Shown one piece after another: positions 7,195 through 14,184 of a stretch of 14,347 nt of DNA. The translations under genes and the position numbers were made by a program. The first letter of the stretch is position 1. Every line of letters begins with the position of its first letter. The notes beneath the pieces were generated by a model. It made no database searches. It saw only the letters and a list, made by a program, of their open reading frames with translations, and was not told the DNA's origin. The stretch lies in the NCBI GenBank assembly GCA_013815485.1, contig JACDGB010000009.1:1-14347 (forward strand). Direction: 5' to 3'. The DNA comes from Rubrobacter sp. GTDB lineage: Bacteria > Actinomycetota > Rubrobacteria > Rubrobacterales > Rubrobacteraceae.

Positions 7195-7212
7195 TAGGTA
7201 ATCCGGTATAAT
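7184..7212 (+). promoter_or_regulatory. Promoter inside the left IS1595 end, reading toward the transposase
   Basis: TTGATG at 7184-7189, a 17-bp spacer and a perfect TATAAT at 7207-7212 form a good sigma-A promoter. Its -35 box is within the terminal repeat. Transcription would start near 7219 and cross the 55-aa gene antisense for ~160 nt before the transposase GTG. A 9-bp hairpin (ACCTATGAG at 7215-7223 with CTCATAGGT at 7234-7242) lies at the start of this transcript. Confidence 0.65.
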
Positions 7213-7380
7213 TCACCTATGAGGCGATTTTTTCTCATAGGTATCGGGTTTTTGGGCTTTTTGGGCAACCTCTTTGAGCTTGTCGCGGGCCTCTTTACCG
7301 AACATCCACTCCATCGCCTCATCGTCGGTGAGTTCTGTCGGGTGCTTCTCCTCGATAGGCTTCTTCTTCCCCCTGGGCAT
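7213..7380 (-). CDS. Small charged 55-aa protein, IS1595 passenger
   Basis: This short gene starts at the ATG at 7380 and reads MPRGKKKPIEEKHPTELTDD, then EAMEWMFGKEARDKLKEVAQ and a lysine-rich tail. A strong GGGAGG Shine-Dalgarno lies 8 nt upstream of the start. The composition (basic ends, acidic middle, one predicted amphipathic helix) suits a small cytoplasmic DNA- or protein-binding factor. I cannot assign a family. It diverges from the transposase gene with only 14 bp between start codons, so its promoter must lie within the transposase gene and the two transcripts overlap antisense. A role in regulating the transposase or the passenger genes is possible but unproven. Plus-strand frames over the same bases look like shadows. 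Confidence 0.65.
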   Translation of the reverse strand: MPRGKKKPIEEKHPTELTDDEAMEWMFGKEARDKLKEVAQKAQKPDTYEKKSPHR

Positions 7381-7394
7381 CTAGGAGACCTCCC
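7381..7394. promoter_or_regulatory. Back-to-back Shine-Dalgarno sites of two divergent genes
   Basis: The 14 bp between the two start codons read CTAGGAGACCTCCC. The plus strand offers AGGAG for the transposase GTG at 7395. The minus strand offers GGGAGG for the 55-aa gene ATG at 7380. Both genes therefore use the same few base pairs for ribosome binding, on opposite strands. Confidence 0.75.
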
Positions 7395-8300
7395 GTGCTA
7401 AAAGAGCAAGATATAAACCTGATCTCGTTGATAGACCGCTTCCACGATGAGGATAGGTGCCGCACCTATCTGGAGACCCTACGCTGGCCGGATGGCTTGG
7501 AGTGCCCCCGCTGCGGCGGCAAGACGATCTCGCGGATAAAGACACGGCACCAACTGGATTGCGATTCATGCCGCTACCGCTTCTCCGTTACCGCTGGCAC
7601 CATCTTTCACGATTCGCACCTTCCGTTGTGGAAGTGGTTCGTAGCAGTTTACCTTATCGTAGAATCCAAGAAGGGCATCTCCGCGAAGCAAATGGAGCGC
7701 ACGCTCGGCACCACCTACCGAACCGCATGGCACTTGAACCATCGTATCCGCGCTGCGCTCAAAGAGGTTGACGCCCAACTCTTGAAGGGCATCGTGGAAG
7801 CGGACGAGACCTTCGTGGGCGGTGAGGTAGAGGGCATGGGGCGCGGCTACAGGGGCAACAAAACCGTCGTGGTGGGGGCGTTCCAGCGCGACGGAGCCAT
7901 CCGGCTTCAGGTCGTTAGGGGACGGGACCGGGAGACCTTGCACGGCTTCATCCGCGAGAACGTGGCGGGAGACGCGCAAGCCATCTACACGGACGATTGG
8001 AAGGCTTACGAGGGGATAGCAAGTGACAGCGGAGCTACTAGACACGAGACGGTCAACCACTCGGAAAAGGAGTACGTTAGGGGCGACGTTCACACGAACT
8101 CTATGGAAAACGTGTGGTCGCTTCTCAAGAGGTCCATCGTCGGCTCCTACCATCAGGTAAGCGCGAAGCACCTGGACGCCTATCTCGATGAGTTGGAGTT
8201 CCGGTTCAACAACCGCGAGAACCCGTACATGTTCCGGGACGCGATGCGCAAGCTGTTGGTCGCGGAGACTTTGCCTTACGCGAAGCTGATTGCCGACTAA
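7395..8300 (+). CDS. IS1595-family (ISXO2-like) transposase
   Basis: Protein of 301 residues starting at GTG 7395, with AGGAG 7 nt upstream. A zinc ribbon with Cys37/Cys40 (CPRC) and Cys56/Cys59 (CDSC) precedes a helical region and the ISXO2-like DDE nuclease domain. The acidic residues are visible: Asp137 in VEADETFVGG, Asp200 in IYTDDWKAY and Glu238 in HTNSMENVWSLLKR, followed by FRFNNR. Length and motif order match a complete, probably active member of the family, which moves DNA by cut-and-paste or copy-type DDE chemistry. It is the only intact transposase in the window. The inward promoter in the left terminal repeat is the likely driver. Its stop lies 11 bp from the stop of the convergent passenger gene. 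Confidence 0.95.
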   Translation: MLKEQDINLISLIDRFHDEDRCRTYLETLRWPDGLECPRCGGKTISRIKTRHQLDCDSCRYRFSVTAGTIFHDSHLPLWKWFVAVYLIVESKKGISAKQMERTLGTTYRTAWHLNHRIRAALKEVDAQLLKGIVEADETFVGGEVEGMGRGYRGNKTVVVGAFQRDGAIRLQVVRGRDRETLHGFIRENVAGDAQAIYTDDWKAYEGIASDSGATRHETVNHSEKEYVRGDVHTNSMENVWSLLKRSIVGSYHQVSAKHLDAYLDELEFRFNNRENPYMFRDAMRKLLVAETLPYAKLIAD

Positions 8301-8311
8301 CGTAAAGGTGC

Positions 8312-8961
8312 TCATGCAATAACAGCGTTGCCTTCCCCGTCCGTTAACTTGACCAAAAGCCCTACTCCTACGAAATTGCACCTTCTGAAGATGCATTCCT
8401 CTAGGCCGATGGCACCGATGTGATCGGGGCGGTCTGGAGCGACGGGCCATACTAAGGCATTACGGCTTGCGGCTTCTGCGAAATGGCACTCTATAAAGTC
8501 GCAGCCCTTCATAATCGCTATAACAGCGGGACCATAAATATCGCAATCCTCGAACGTCTTTCCTTTAATGACCTTCCGCCTTCGCGCAAGATCGAAAAAA
8601 TACAGAGGCTGGTCTTTGAAGTATGAGTTCGATGCCATGTCTTCCGAGAGTTCTTGCGGCTGACGCGGTAGGCGCTGTTGGACACCGACTTCGGGCTTGT
8701 GAACTGTCACATCTTCTGAGGACACCGATGTTTGCTGCGAAAACACTCGGCCTAAGCTTTGGCTAAGGACGCCAAAGATCAAGAGGAACGAGCCGACGAA
8801 AAGGGGAGTCTGAACAGAAGCGGCGCTTCTAGCAAGAACGTAAACGCACTCAAGAAAAACGCACCGCCCAAAGACCACAAATATACCGCGCCCTGAACGC
8901 CCCCGGAGACACCGCCGAGCCAAAGGAAAGCGCTACCGATTTTCCGCAGGACTTGACGCAC
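8312..8961 (-). pseudogene. Membrane protein passenger gene with one frameshift
   Basis: From GTG 8961 the frame reads RKIGSAFLWLGGVSGG, then AVYLWSLGGAFFLSAFTFLL, a small N-terminal membrane segment. Near 8830 it runs into a stop, while the -1 frame continues ARSAASVQTPLFVGSFLLIF, another hydrophobic stretch, through to the stop at 8312. The C-terminal half (KGKTFEDCDIYGPAV, then GCDFIECHFAEAA, IGAIGLEECIFRRCNFVGVG) has repeated C-x-F/C-F alternation suggestive of a short beta-helix and resembles a widespread uncharacterised bacterial protein type. A single-base indel joins the two parts, so this is either a recent pseudogene or a sequencing error. If the indel is real, a product starting at 8923 or later would lack the first membrane segment. 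Function unknown. Confidence 0.6.
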
Positions 8962-11661
8962 CCCGCCATCTTACCACCGCCGTGCATCAAAGGCACAATC
9001 CCGGAATTATCCCTCTACCAGCTTCGACCTGATCGGCCGCGTATCAAGCAGGGCAAGCCAGTCAAGTACGAGACGCCCGGCGGTAGCAGCATGGCGCTGG
9101 ACGTTCACCCGGCCATGAGGAAAGCGGTGCGGGATCCATCCCGGCCTCTCTTCGTGACCGAGGGGATCAAAAAAGGCGACGCTCTGACGAGCCAGGATCT
9201 CGCAACTGTTTCCCTTGTTGGGGTATGGAACTGGCGGGGAACCAATGAGCACGGTGGCAAGACGGCGCTCTCTGGATGGGAGTATGTGGCCCTCGAAGGC
9301 CGCAAGGTCTACATAGTCTTCGACTCCGACGTTATGGAGAAACGAGAAGTCTACGCGGCACTCTCACGCCTGAAGACGTTCCTGCAAGGCCGGAAGGCCA
9401 CGGTCCTGCTGATCTATCTCCCCGCCGGGAGTGGTGAGAGCAAGCAGGGCGTGGACGATTACCTGGTCGCCGGCCACGAAGTAGACGAGCTTCTCTCTCA
9501 CGCCACATCCGAACTGAAGAGCCCGCCACATGATGAAGAGCCAGAGCACCCTTACCGCGCCACGCCGGGCGGCCTCATCTGGGACAAGCCGACTCAGAAC
9601 GGGAGCGTGCCCACGCCGCTCACGAACTTCGCGGCGAAGATCACCGCGGACGTGTCCGAAGACGACGGCGCGGAGGTGGAGCGGGTCTTCGAGATAGAGG
9701 CGACGTGGGCGGGGAGGCGGCACGGCTTTACCGTCCCGGCTGGGAAGTTCGCCGGCATGAACTGGCCGGTGGAGCACCTCGGGGCCTCAGCCATCGTCTA
9801 TCCAGGCTTCGGGGCGAAAGATCACGCCCGCGCCGCCGTGCAACTCCTCTCCGGCGACGTGCCCGCAAGAGAAATCTACTCGCACACCGGCTGGCGCGAG
9901 ATCGGCGGCGAGTGGCTCTACCTTCACGCTGGCGGAGCCACGGGAGGCGGCGAAGGAGCGGAAGCACGAGTAGCACTCTCCGGCACTCTGCGAGAGCGCG
10001 AGCTACCTATGGTCCCGTCGGAAGGAGAAGAGTCGCGGGAGGCCGTCCGGGCGAGCCTTGCGCTCCTCAAGGTTGCTGAGGACGCGCTCTCCTACACGGT
10101 ACTCGCCGCAACCTACCGGGCTCCTCTCGGAGAGTCGGACTTCAGCGTCCACCTATCGGGACCCACCGGAGAGGGCAAGAGCGAATTCGCCGCGCTCTTC
10201 CAGCAGCATTACGGCGTGAAGCTGGACGCCAGGCGCTTGCTCTCCTGGGAGTCAACGGAGAACGCCATCGAAGGACAGGCTTTCGCGCTCAAGGATCAAC
10301 TCCTCATCCTCGATGACTTCGCTCCGACCGGGACCTCCTACGATATCGAGCGGTGGCACAAGAAGGCGGATCGGGTCCTGAGAGCGAAGGGCAACCATTC
10401 CGGGCGGCAGAGGATGCGCCCGGACACGACTCTGAGGCCGGAGAAGCCGCCACGAGCCCTCATCATCTCCACCGGAGAGGACGTCCCCCGTGGTCAATCA
10501 CTGAGAGCCCGAATGATGGTCCTGGAGCTATCCCCCGGCGCTCTCGATTGGGAGCGGCTCACAGGCTGCCAGAACGCGGCCGCCTCCGGTCTCTACGCCC
10601 GTGCCATGTCAGACTACATACGCTGGCTCGCGGCCCGCTACGAAGACCTCCGAGAAAGCCTAAAGGAAGAGCACGCGGAGCTGCGGAAAGCCGCCGGAGC
10701 TAGCGGCCAGCATCGCCGCACACCCGGCATAGTCGCGGATCTCGCGCTCGGTCTCAGGTACTTCCTGCTCTTCGCGCATGAGTTCGGGGCGGTAGACACT
10801 GAGACGGCACGGGAGCTATGGGCCGGAGGCTGGCGAGCCCTCGGAGAGGCTGCCTCCGGGCAGTCTCAGCATCAAGTAGCCAGCGAACCCACACGCCGGT
10901 TCAGGGAGCTTCTCTCCGCCGCCATCGCCAGCGGCCGGGCTCATGTGGCGAACCCCGAAGGTGGCGCTCCGGCGGTCCCGGAGGCGTGGGGCTGGCGTCA
11001 GGCGACCGTAGGGACCGGGAACTTCGAGCGCGAAGAGCAGCGTCCGCAGGGCGAGCGGATAGGCTGGCTCGAAGACGAGAACCTCTACCTGGAGCCGAAC
11101 GCGGCGCTCGCATCCGTGCAGAAGCAGGGCAGAGACTCCGGCGATTCCCTGGCCGTCACGGGCCGGACCTTGAGGAAACGCCTGCGCGAGCGTGGCCTGC
11201 TTCTCTCCACGGACGAAGCCCGCCAGGTCCTCACTGTCCGCAAGACGCTGGAAGGCAAGCGGCGGGAAGTGCTACACATCTCTGTTGACTTCTTCTCCCT
11301 CCATACAGAAAAACCTGACCAACCCGACCACGGAAACCAAAAGGCGCATGAACAGGCAGAATCCACGCCGCCGCTCTGGTCGGGTTTCCTGTTCGCCACC
11401 CGACCAGCACCCGAACAGGAACCCGACCACGGGGAGCATGGTCGGGTAATAAATGCCCCCTGGTCGGGTCAAAGAACAGAACCCGACCACCAACCCGACC
11501 AGCAAGAACCGCCTATCCATGCGGAAAACTCCGGTAATGGTCGGGTTGGTCGGGTTTTTGATGCTAAGAAAGAGCAAAATGGAGGCGAGGGAGTGCGTTC
11601 ACAATCCGGCCCCGCGCCGGAGGAGCCCCCCGAGGACGCAGCGTGGAAGTGGACGGCATGA
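8953..11661 (+). CDS. DUF3854/P-loop replication-type protein, 5' truncated
   Basis: Open frame of ~900 residues; the formal start is TTG 8953. The first 17 codons come from the IS1595 end, so authentic sequence starts at ~9004 (LYQLRPDRPR). Residues ~20-185 match DUF3854, a Toprim-like domain: YETPGG, LFVTEGIKKGDALTS, WNWRGTNEHGGKTAL and the acidic IVFDSDVMEK. A central DUF927-like ATPase has Walker A GPTGEGKS at 403-410 and Walker B LLILDDF around 454. A helical region and a winged-helix-like part (~700-790) follow. The last ~110 residues are disordered and rich in P, D, G and E, because the DNA there is an iteron array. Such proteins act as primase/helicase-type replication factors of plasmids, ICEs and phage satellites. 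The missing N-terminus (probably tens of residues) makes function uncertain; the next good ATG is 9091. It is followed by a coupled small-gene operon. Confidence 0.8.
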   Translation: MTHPAILPPPCIKGTIPELSLYQLRPDRPRIKQGKPVKYETPGGSSMALDVHPAMRKAVRDPSRPLFVTEGIKKGDALTSQDLATVSLVGVWNWRGTNEHGGKTALSGWEYVALEGRKVYIVFDSDVMEKREVYAALSRLKTFLQGRKATVLLIYLPAGSGESKQGVDDYLVAGHEVDELLSHATSELKSPPHDEEPEHPYRATPGGLIWDKPTQNGSVPTPLTNFAAKITADVSEDDGAEVERVFEIEATWAGRRHGFTVPAGKFAGMNWPVEHLGASAIVYPGFGAKDHARAAVQLLSGDVPAREIYSHTGWREIGGEWLYLHAGGATGGGEGAEARVALSGTLRERELPMVPSEGEESREAVRASLALLKVAEDALSYTVLAATYRAPLGESDFSVHLSGPTGEGKSEFAALFQQHYGVKLDARRLLSWESTENAIEGQAFALKDQLLILDDFAPTGTSYDIERWHKKADRVLRAKGNHSGRQRMRPDTTLRPEKPPRALIISTGEDVPRGQSLRARMMVLELSPGALDWERLTGCQNAAASGLYARAMSDYIRWLAARYEDLRESLKEEHAELRKAAGASGQHRRTPGIVADLALGLRYFLLFAHEFGAVDTETARELWAGGWRALGEAASGQSQHQVASEPTRRFRELLSAAIASGRAHVANPEGGAPAVPEAWGWRQATVGTGNFEREEQRPQGERIGWLEDENLYLEPNAALASVQKQGRDSGDSLAVTGRTLRKRLRERGLLLSTDEARQVLTVRKTLEGKRREVLHISVDFFSLHTEKPDQPDHGNQKAHEQAESTPPLWSGFLFATRPAPEQEPDHGEHGRVINAPWSGQRTEPDHQPDQQEPPIHAENSGNGRVGRVFDAKKEQNGGEGVRSQSGPAPEEPPEDAAWKWTA
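8980..9003 (-). repeat. Right terminal inverted repeat of the IS1595 element
   Basis: CCGTGCATCAAAGGC followed by ACAATCCCG is the inverted partner of 7171-7194, with two mismatches. Read on the plus strand it encodes PCIKGTIP, which is the artificial N-terminus of the following gene. Confidence 0.8.
11312..11556. repeat. Iteron-like array, 11 copies of AACCCGACCA in both orientations
   Basis: Direct copies start at 11312 (one mismatch), 11321, 11398, 11420, 11480 and 11492. Inverted copies (TGGTCGGGT) start at 11377, 11439, 11461, 11538 and 11547. The first two overlap head-to-tail with a 9-bp period, and so do the last two on the opposite strand. The copies fall in different codon contexts (PDQPDH, WSGF, GRVGRV), so selection is on DNA, not protein. 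A cluster of this kind inside a replication gene fits a rep-binding origin; hairpins between opposite copies are also possible. Confidence 0.85.
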
Positions 11662-11957
11662 GCCCGCAGACCACGCCCCAAATCCTCCAGAGCCTGAGCC
11701 TGGGACGCTACACCGTCCGCGTGGTTGACGGCGAGCTAGAGATTCAGGGACCCCAGCCTCCCGCCGGCCCCCTACCCGCCAGCATCAAAGCCCGGCGCGA
11801 TGAGTTGATCGCCGTCCTAAACGAGTACTGCGGCGGCGCGTGGCCTCCAGCACCGGGCTCGGATTTTTACGGGGAACTAGTGCGCGAGGAACGCCCGAAG
11901 GAGCCCCTAAAGAAGCCCCTGACCGTCGAAGAGCAACTTGAAGGGGAGGAATTCTAG
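11658..11957 (+). CDS. TubC_N-like small protein
   Basis: Protein of 99 residues. The ATG at 11658 overlaps the TGA of the replication gene (ATGA), indicating translational coupling. An in-frame GTG at 11643 is less attractive. The first ~55 residues (ILQSLSLGRYTVRVVDGELE, then ASIKARRDELIAVLNEY) show the beta-hairpin plus helix pattern of TubC_N-type docking domains. These also occur as stand-alone proteins beside DUF3854/primase genes on mobile elements. The C-terminal half is proline- and glutamate-rich and probably unstructured. It may dock to the replication protein; this is inferred from coupling only. Confidence 0.65.
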   Translation: MSPQTTPQILQSLSLGRYTVRVVDGELEIQGPQPPAGPLPASIKARRDELIAVLNEYCGGAWPPAPGSDFYGELVREERPKEPLKKPLTVEEQLEGEEF

Positions 11958-11989
11958 CCGTGAGAGGTCCCGACATGAGAGGAGAACCC

Positions 11990-12415
11990 ATGCGACTCAC
12001 CGATGAAGAGCGGCTAGGGATGATCGCCGCCCAGCAACTCGACGCCCACCTGGAGGACGAGGATCAATACCCCCCGTGGGAGCGTCCCGCTGGTCTTCAA
12101 CCCGAAAGAAGAGGAGACCGCATGACCCTGCAACTGACCGACCGCCAGGCTCAAATCCTCGCCGCCTGCGGCCTATGCTCCCGGCCGCTCAAATGGCGGA
12201 GCGTGAAGCCCTCCCTCGAAACCGGCGAGGTCCATCCGCCCGACATCTTCTGCCGCCGGTGCGAGGCCCCCGCCACCCGCGGAGAGATCACGCCTGAAGT
12301 GGCCCTGAAGGCCGCGCTACGGATGCTGGGGCGCATCGAGCGAGCCGGTCTCACCTCCCACTACGAGGCCGTGGCCCACGACGCTTTCATGCGCCGACAG
12401 AACCGGCGGGACTGA
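11990..12415 (+). CDS. Small zinc-ribbon protein
   Basis: Protein of 141 residues from ATG 11990, chosen because GAGGAGA lies 5-6 nt upstream; in-frame starts at 11960 and 11975 lack a site. Residues 60-91 form a zinc ribbon with CGLC (60/63) and CRRC (88/91). The rest is helical and charged (TPEVALKAALRMLGRIERAG). A second ribosome site (AAGAGGAGA at ~12105-12113) sits before an in-frame ATG at 12122, which would give a 97-residue form containing only the zinc ribbon and helix. Both forms could be made, or the gene may be a fusion of two small genes. No family recognised; its place in the mobile-element operon suggests a DNA-related accessory role. Confidence 0.6.
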   Translation: MRLTDEERLGMIAAQQLDAHLEDEDQYPPWERPAGLQPERRGDRMTLQLTDRQAQILAACGLCSRPLKWRSVKPSLETGEVHPPDIFCRRCEAPATRGEITPEVALKAALRMLGRIERAGLTSHYEAVAHDAFMRRQNRRD

Positions 12416-12657
12416 TGACCGTCGAGAGAGTCCAGGCTATGGAGCGCGACCTGGACCGCTCGATCCAGCGGCGCCCGCTTCGGGAGGAAACGCGAAAACA
12501 ACCCTCTTGCAAATATCAAGGAGAAGAGCATGATTCGTTGCAAAGCGCACGCCAGGACGACCGGGGAGCGGTGCAAGAACCCCCCCGTGGCCGGCTACCA
12601 GGTGTGTCGGATGCACGGAGCGAACAGAAAGAATCCCGGCGGGGCTCCAGCAGCTAA
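12415..12657 (+). CDS. Possible small ORF overlapping the CCCH protein gene
   Basis: The ATG at 12415 overlaps the preceding TGA (TGATG), the coupling arrangement used throughout this operon. The first ~35 residues (MTVERVQAMERDLDRSIQRR) look like an ordinary helical protein. After ~residue 38 the frame runs through the Shine-Dalgarno and coding sequence of the next gene, and its composition becomes low-complexity. It may be a small gene with an overlapping tail or a decayed fragment. Low confidence. Confidence 0.3.
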   Translation: MTVERVQAMERDLDRSIQRRPLREETRKQPSCKYQGEEHDSLQSARQDDRGAVQEPPRGRLPGVSDARSEQKESRRGSSS

Positions 12658-13042
12658 CCGCAACGCCCGCACGCACGGGGCCTTTGAAACTCTGAGCCGC
12701 TCCCGGCTCTCCGAAGAGGACCGCGAGACTTTTGATGCCGTGCCAGCGGTCGCTGACCTCACGGACGAGTTGCGCGTGTTGCGTTACATGTTACTGCGAC
12801 TGCTGGGGGGCGTGGAACAGAACATCGTGGCGGGGTTTTCGGTCGAGCAGATCAAGGCTGATGAGCCCACGGAAATAAGTGGGATAGTCCATCTGGCCGG
12901 GGAGATCAGGAAAGTAGTGAAGGAGATGAAGGAGGTCGGCGGCCCTGATCCTCTAACCGAACTCGTAGAAGCCTGGAAAGCGGGAATGAATGCTGAATCG
13001 GAGGGCCTGGCCGCCCAGACCGTTGCTGCGAAATTGATGTGA
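12530..13042 (+). CDS. CCCH zinc-site protein of phage/mobile-element type
   Basis: Protein of 170 residues with a good AAGGAGA site before ATG 12530. The N-terminus places C4, C15, C26 and H29 in a compact zinc-binding arrangement (CKAH, ERCKN, VCRMHG). The glycine/asparagine-rich GGAPAANRNARTHGAFE motif follows, reminiscent of the HGGAPxGNxNAxxHG proteins often found just upstream of phage terminase genes. The C-terminal ~100 residues are helical (LTDELRVLRYMLLRLLGG, then LAGEIRKVVKEMKEVGG). A DNA-packaging or DNA-binding role is plausible by context but not shown. Its TGA overlaps the next ATG. Confidence 0.8.
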   Translation: MIRCKAHARTTGERCKNPPVAGYQVCRMHGANRKNPGGAPAANRNARTHGAFETLSRSRLSEEDRETFDAVPAVADLTDELRVLRYMLLRLLGGVEQNIVAGFSVEQIKADEPTEISGIVHLAGEIRKVVKEMKEVGGPDPLTELVEAWKAGMNAESEGLAAQTVAAKLM

Positions 13043-13194
13043 TGGGACCAAACCAGGCTAAGAATAGCGCAACGTGGGGCTACAGTGGAGACTGGCAGAA
13101 TGGAGAAACCCTCCGCCGCACGACCCATGCCCGCCAAACATGCGCCTCGCTGAAAGGTCACGCGGCCCGCGTCGCCACAGGAACACGGGGGTGA
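13042..13194 (+). CDS. Short 50-aa ORF coupled to the CCCH gene, perhaps truncated
   Basis: ATG 13042 overlaps the previous stop (TGATG), as in the rest of the operon. The product begins MGPNQAKNSATWGYSGDWQN and ends after 50 residues, with a basic, low-complexity second half. It has no recognisable domain. The good coupling and sudden loss of protein-like composition suggest the 5' stub of a larger phage-type gene cut at the element boundary. The following 90 bp (13195-13284) show no gene. Confidence 0.35.
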   Translation: MGPNQAKNSATWGYSGDWQNGETLRRTTHARQTCASLKGHAARVATGTRG

Positions 13195-13284
13195 CGATGG
13201 GTCCGGAGCGGGCGGTTCTCGGGCGTACCGGGGCTCTCGCACCAAATATGGGGATATGGAGCCGCTAGGCTGCGGCGCCGGGCG

Positions 13285-14184
13285 TCAGTCGTCGAGGACC
13301 GACAGGTCGAGCCGGCGGAGGCGCTCGGGGTCGGCGAGTATGTCGATCTCGACGATCTTCCCGCCCGCGACCGTGAAGCCCATGACCGCGAACAGCCGTC
13401 CGTCCCGGAACACGACCCGACCGACGGCCCCGTTCACGAGCGCGGGTCGGGCGAGCAGGTCCGGGCCGCCGAGGCGGGAGAAGGTGAGTGCCTGATCGGC
13501 CACGGCCGCCGCGCCATCGACTTTTCTGGACGCGCCCGCGGCGCCGTAGTCCTCTCTGAGCACGACGTCCGGGTCGAGCACCTCAAGGAGCGCCCCGAAG
13601 TCGCCGCCGCGCGAGGCGGCGAGGAAGGCGTCGACTAACTCCCGCTGGCGCGCGAGGTCGACGTCGGGGACTGCGGGCGCCCACCGAACGCGGCGGCGCG
13701 CGCGGCTGGCGAGTTGCCTCGCTGCGGCGGGCGAGCGCCCCACGATCGGGGCGATCTCCTCGAAGGGCACCGCGAACGTGTCGTGCAGCACGAAGGCGAG
13801 ACGCTCTGCGGGGGTGAGCATCTCCAGCACCACCAGCAGCGCGAGGCCGACCGAGTCTGCCAAAAGCGCCTCGTGCTCGGGGTCGATCCCGCTCTCGCGG
13901 CTGACGATCGGGTCGGGAACGCGCGCGGGCTGGAACCCCTCCAGGGGCTCCTCGCGCCTTGAGCGGCGCGAGCGCAGCATGTTCAGGCACACCCTTGCCA
14001 CGACCGTCGTCAGCCACCCGCCCAGGTTCTCGACGCCGCCGATACCGGAGCGGTCGAGCCTTAGCCAGGCCTCCTGCACTGCGTCGTCCGCCTCGCCCAG
14101 CGAGCCGAGCATCCGGTAGGCAACCGCCCTGAGGCGGGCGCGGTGCTCCTCGAATCGCTGTGCCAGCCAGTCGTTTTCGTCCAT
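13285..14184 (-). CDS. ECF41-type RNA polymerase sigma factor with SnoaL-like C-terminal domain
   Basis: Protein of 299 residues; ATG 14184 has GGAGGA 9 nt upstream. Sigma region 2 (~13-80) contains RMLGSLGEADDAVQEAWLRL. Region 4 (~115-170) contains LTPAERLAFVLHDTFAVPFE and the helix-turn-helix VGRSPAAARQLASRARRRVR. The extra ~130-residue C-terminal domain (ELVDAFLAASRGGDFGALLE, then RPALVNGAVG and ADPERLRRLDL) is the SnoaL/NTF2-like fold that defines the ECF41 group. In that group it replaces an anti-sigma factor and tunes activity through contacts with the core sigma domains. ECF41 genes usually pair with a carboxymuconolactone decarboxylase or oxidoreductase gene; none is in the window, so the partner may lie beyond the right edge. 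An ECF41-like promoter lies upstream of the gene itself. Confidence 0.93.
   Translation of the reverse strand: MDENDWLAQRFEEHRARLRAVAYRMLGSLGEADDAVQEAWLRLDRSGIGGVENLGGWLTTVVARVCLNMLRSRRSRREEPLEGFQPARVPDPIVSRESGIDPEHEALLADSVGLALLVVLEMLTPAERLAFVLHDTFAVPFEEIAPIVGRSPAAARQLASRARRRVRWAPAVPDVDLARQRELVDAFLAASRGGDFGALLEVLDPDVVLREDYGAAGASRKVDGAAAVADQALTFSRLGGPDLLARPALVNGAVGRVVFRDGRLFAVMGFTVAGGKIVEIDILADPERLRRLDLSVLDD

Larger units (their letters stand above)
7172..9002 (+). mobile_element. IS1595-family element with passenger genes
   Basis: About 1.83 kb. The ends are defined by matching inverted repeats (7171-7194 and 8980-9003, 22 of 24 positions identical) that begin GGGATT on each inward-reading strand. 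Inside are an IS1595-type transposase (7395-8300), a divergent 55-aa gene (7213-7380) and a convergent membrane-protein gene (8312-8961). IS1595-family members are known to carry passenger genes and to make 8-bp target duplications. No matching 8-bp flanks are seen here: TTTGTTGC on the left, GGAATTAT on the right. Both flanking genes are broken at the element ends. Confidence 0.75.

Noticed and set aside
7219..7401. Plus-strand 60-aa hydrophobic ORF
   Set aside because: It is the antisense shadow of the better-supported minus-strand 55-aa gene and has no ribosome site.
8833..8952. Upstream extension of the replication gene to 8833
   Set aside because: The frame is open but lies inside the IS1595 element, antisense to the passenger membrane-protein gene, so it is not original N-terminal sequence.
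9728..11288. Additional ORFs on both strands inside the DUF3854/P-loop gene
   Set aside because: Arg/Pro-rich frames with no motifs, all explained by the GC-rich coding frame of the replication gene.
11312..11556. CRISPR-like repeat array
   Set aside because: Repeats are only 9-10 bp, occur in both orientations, and have irregular spacing inside a coding sequence; no spacers of uniform length.
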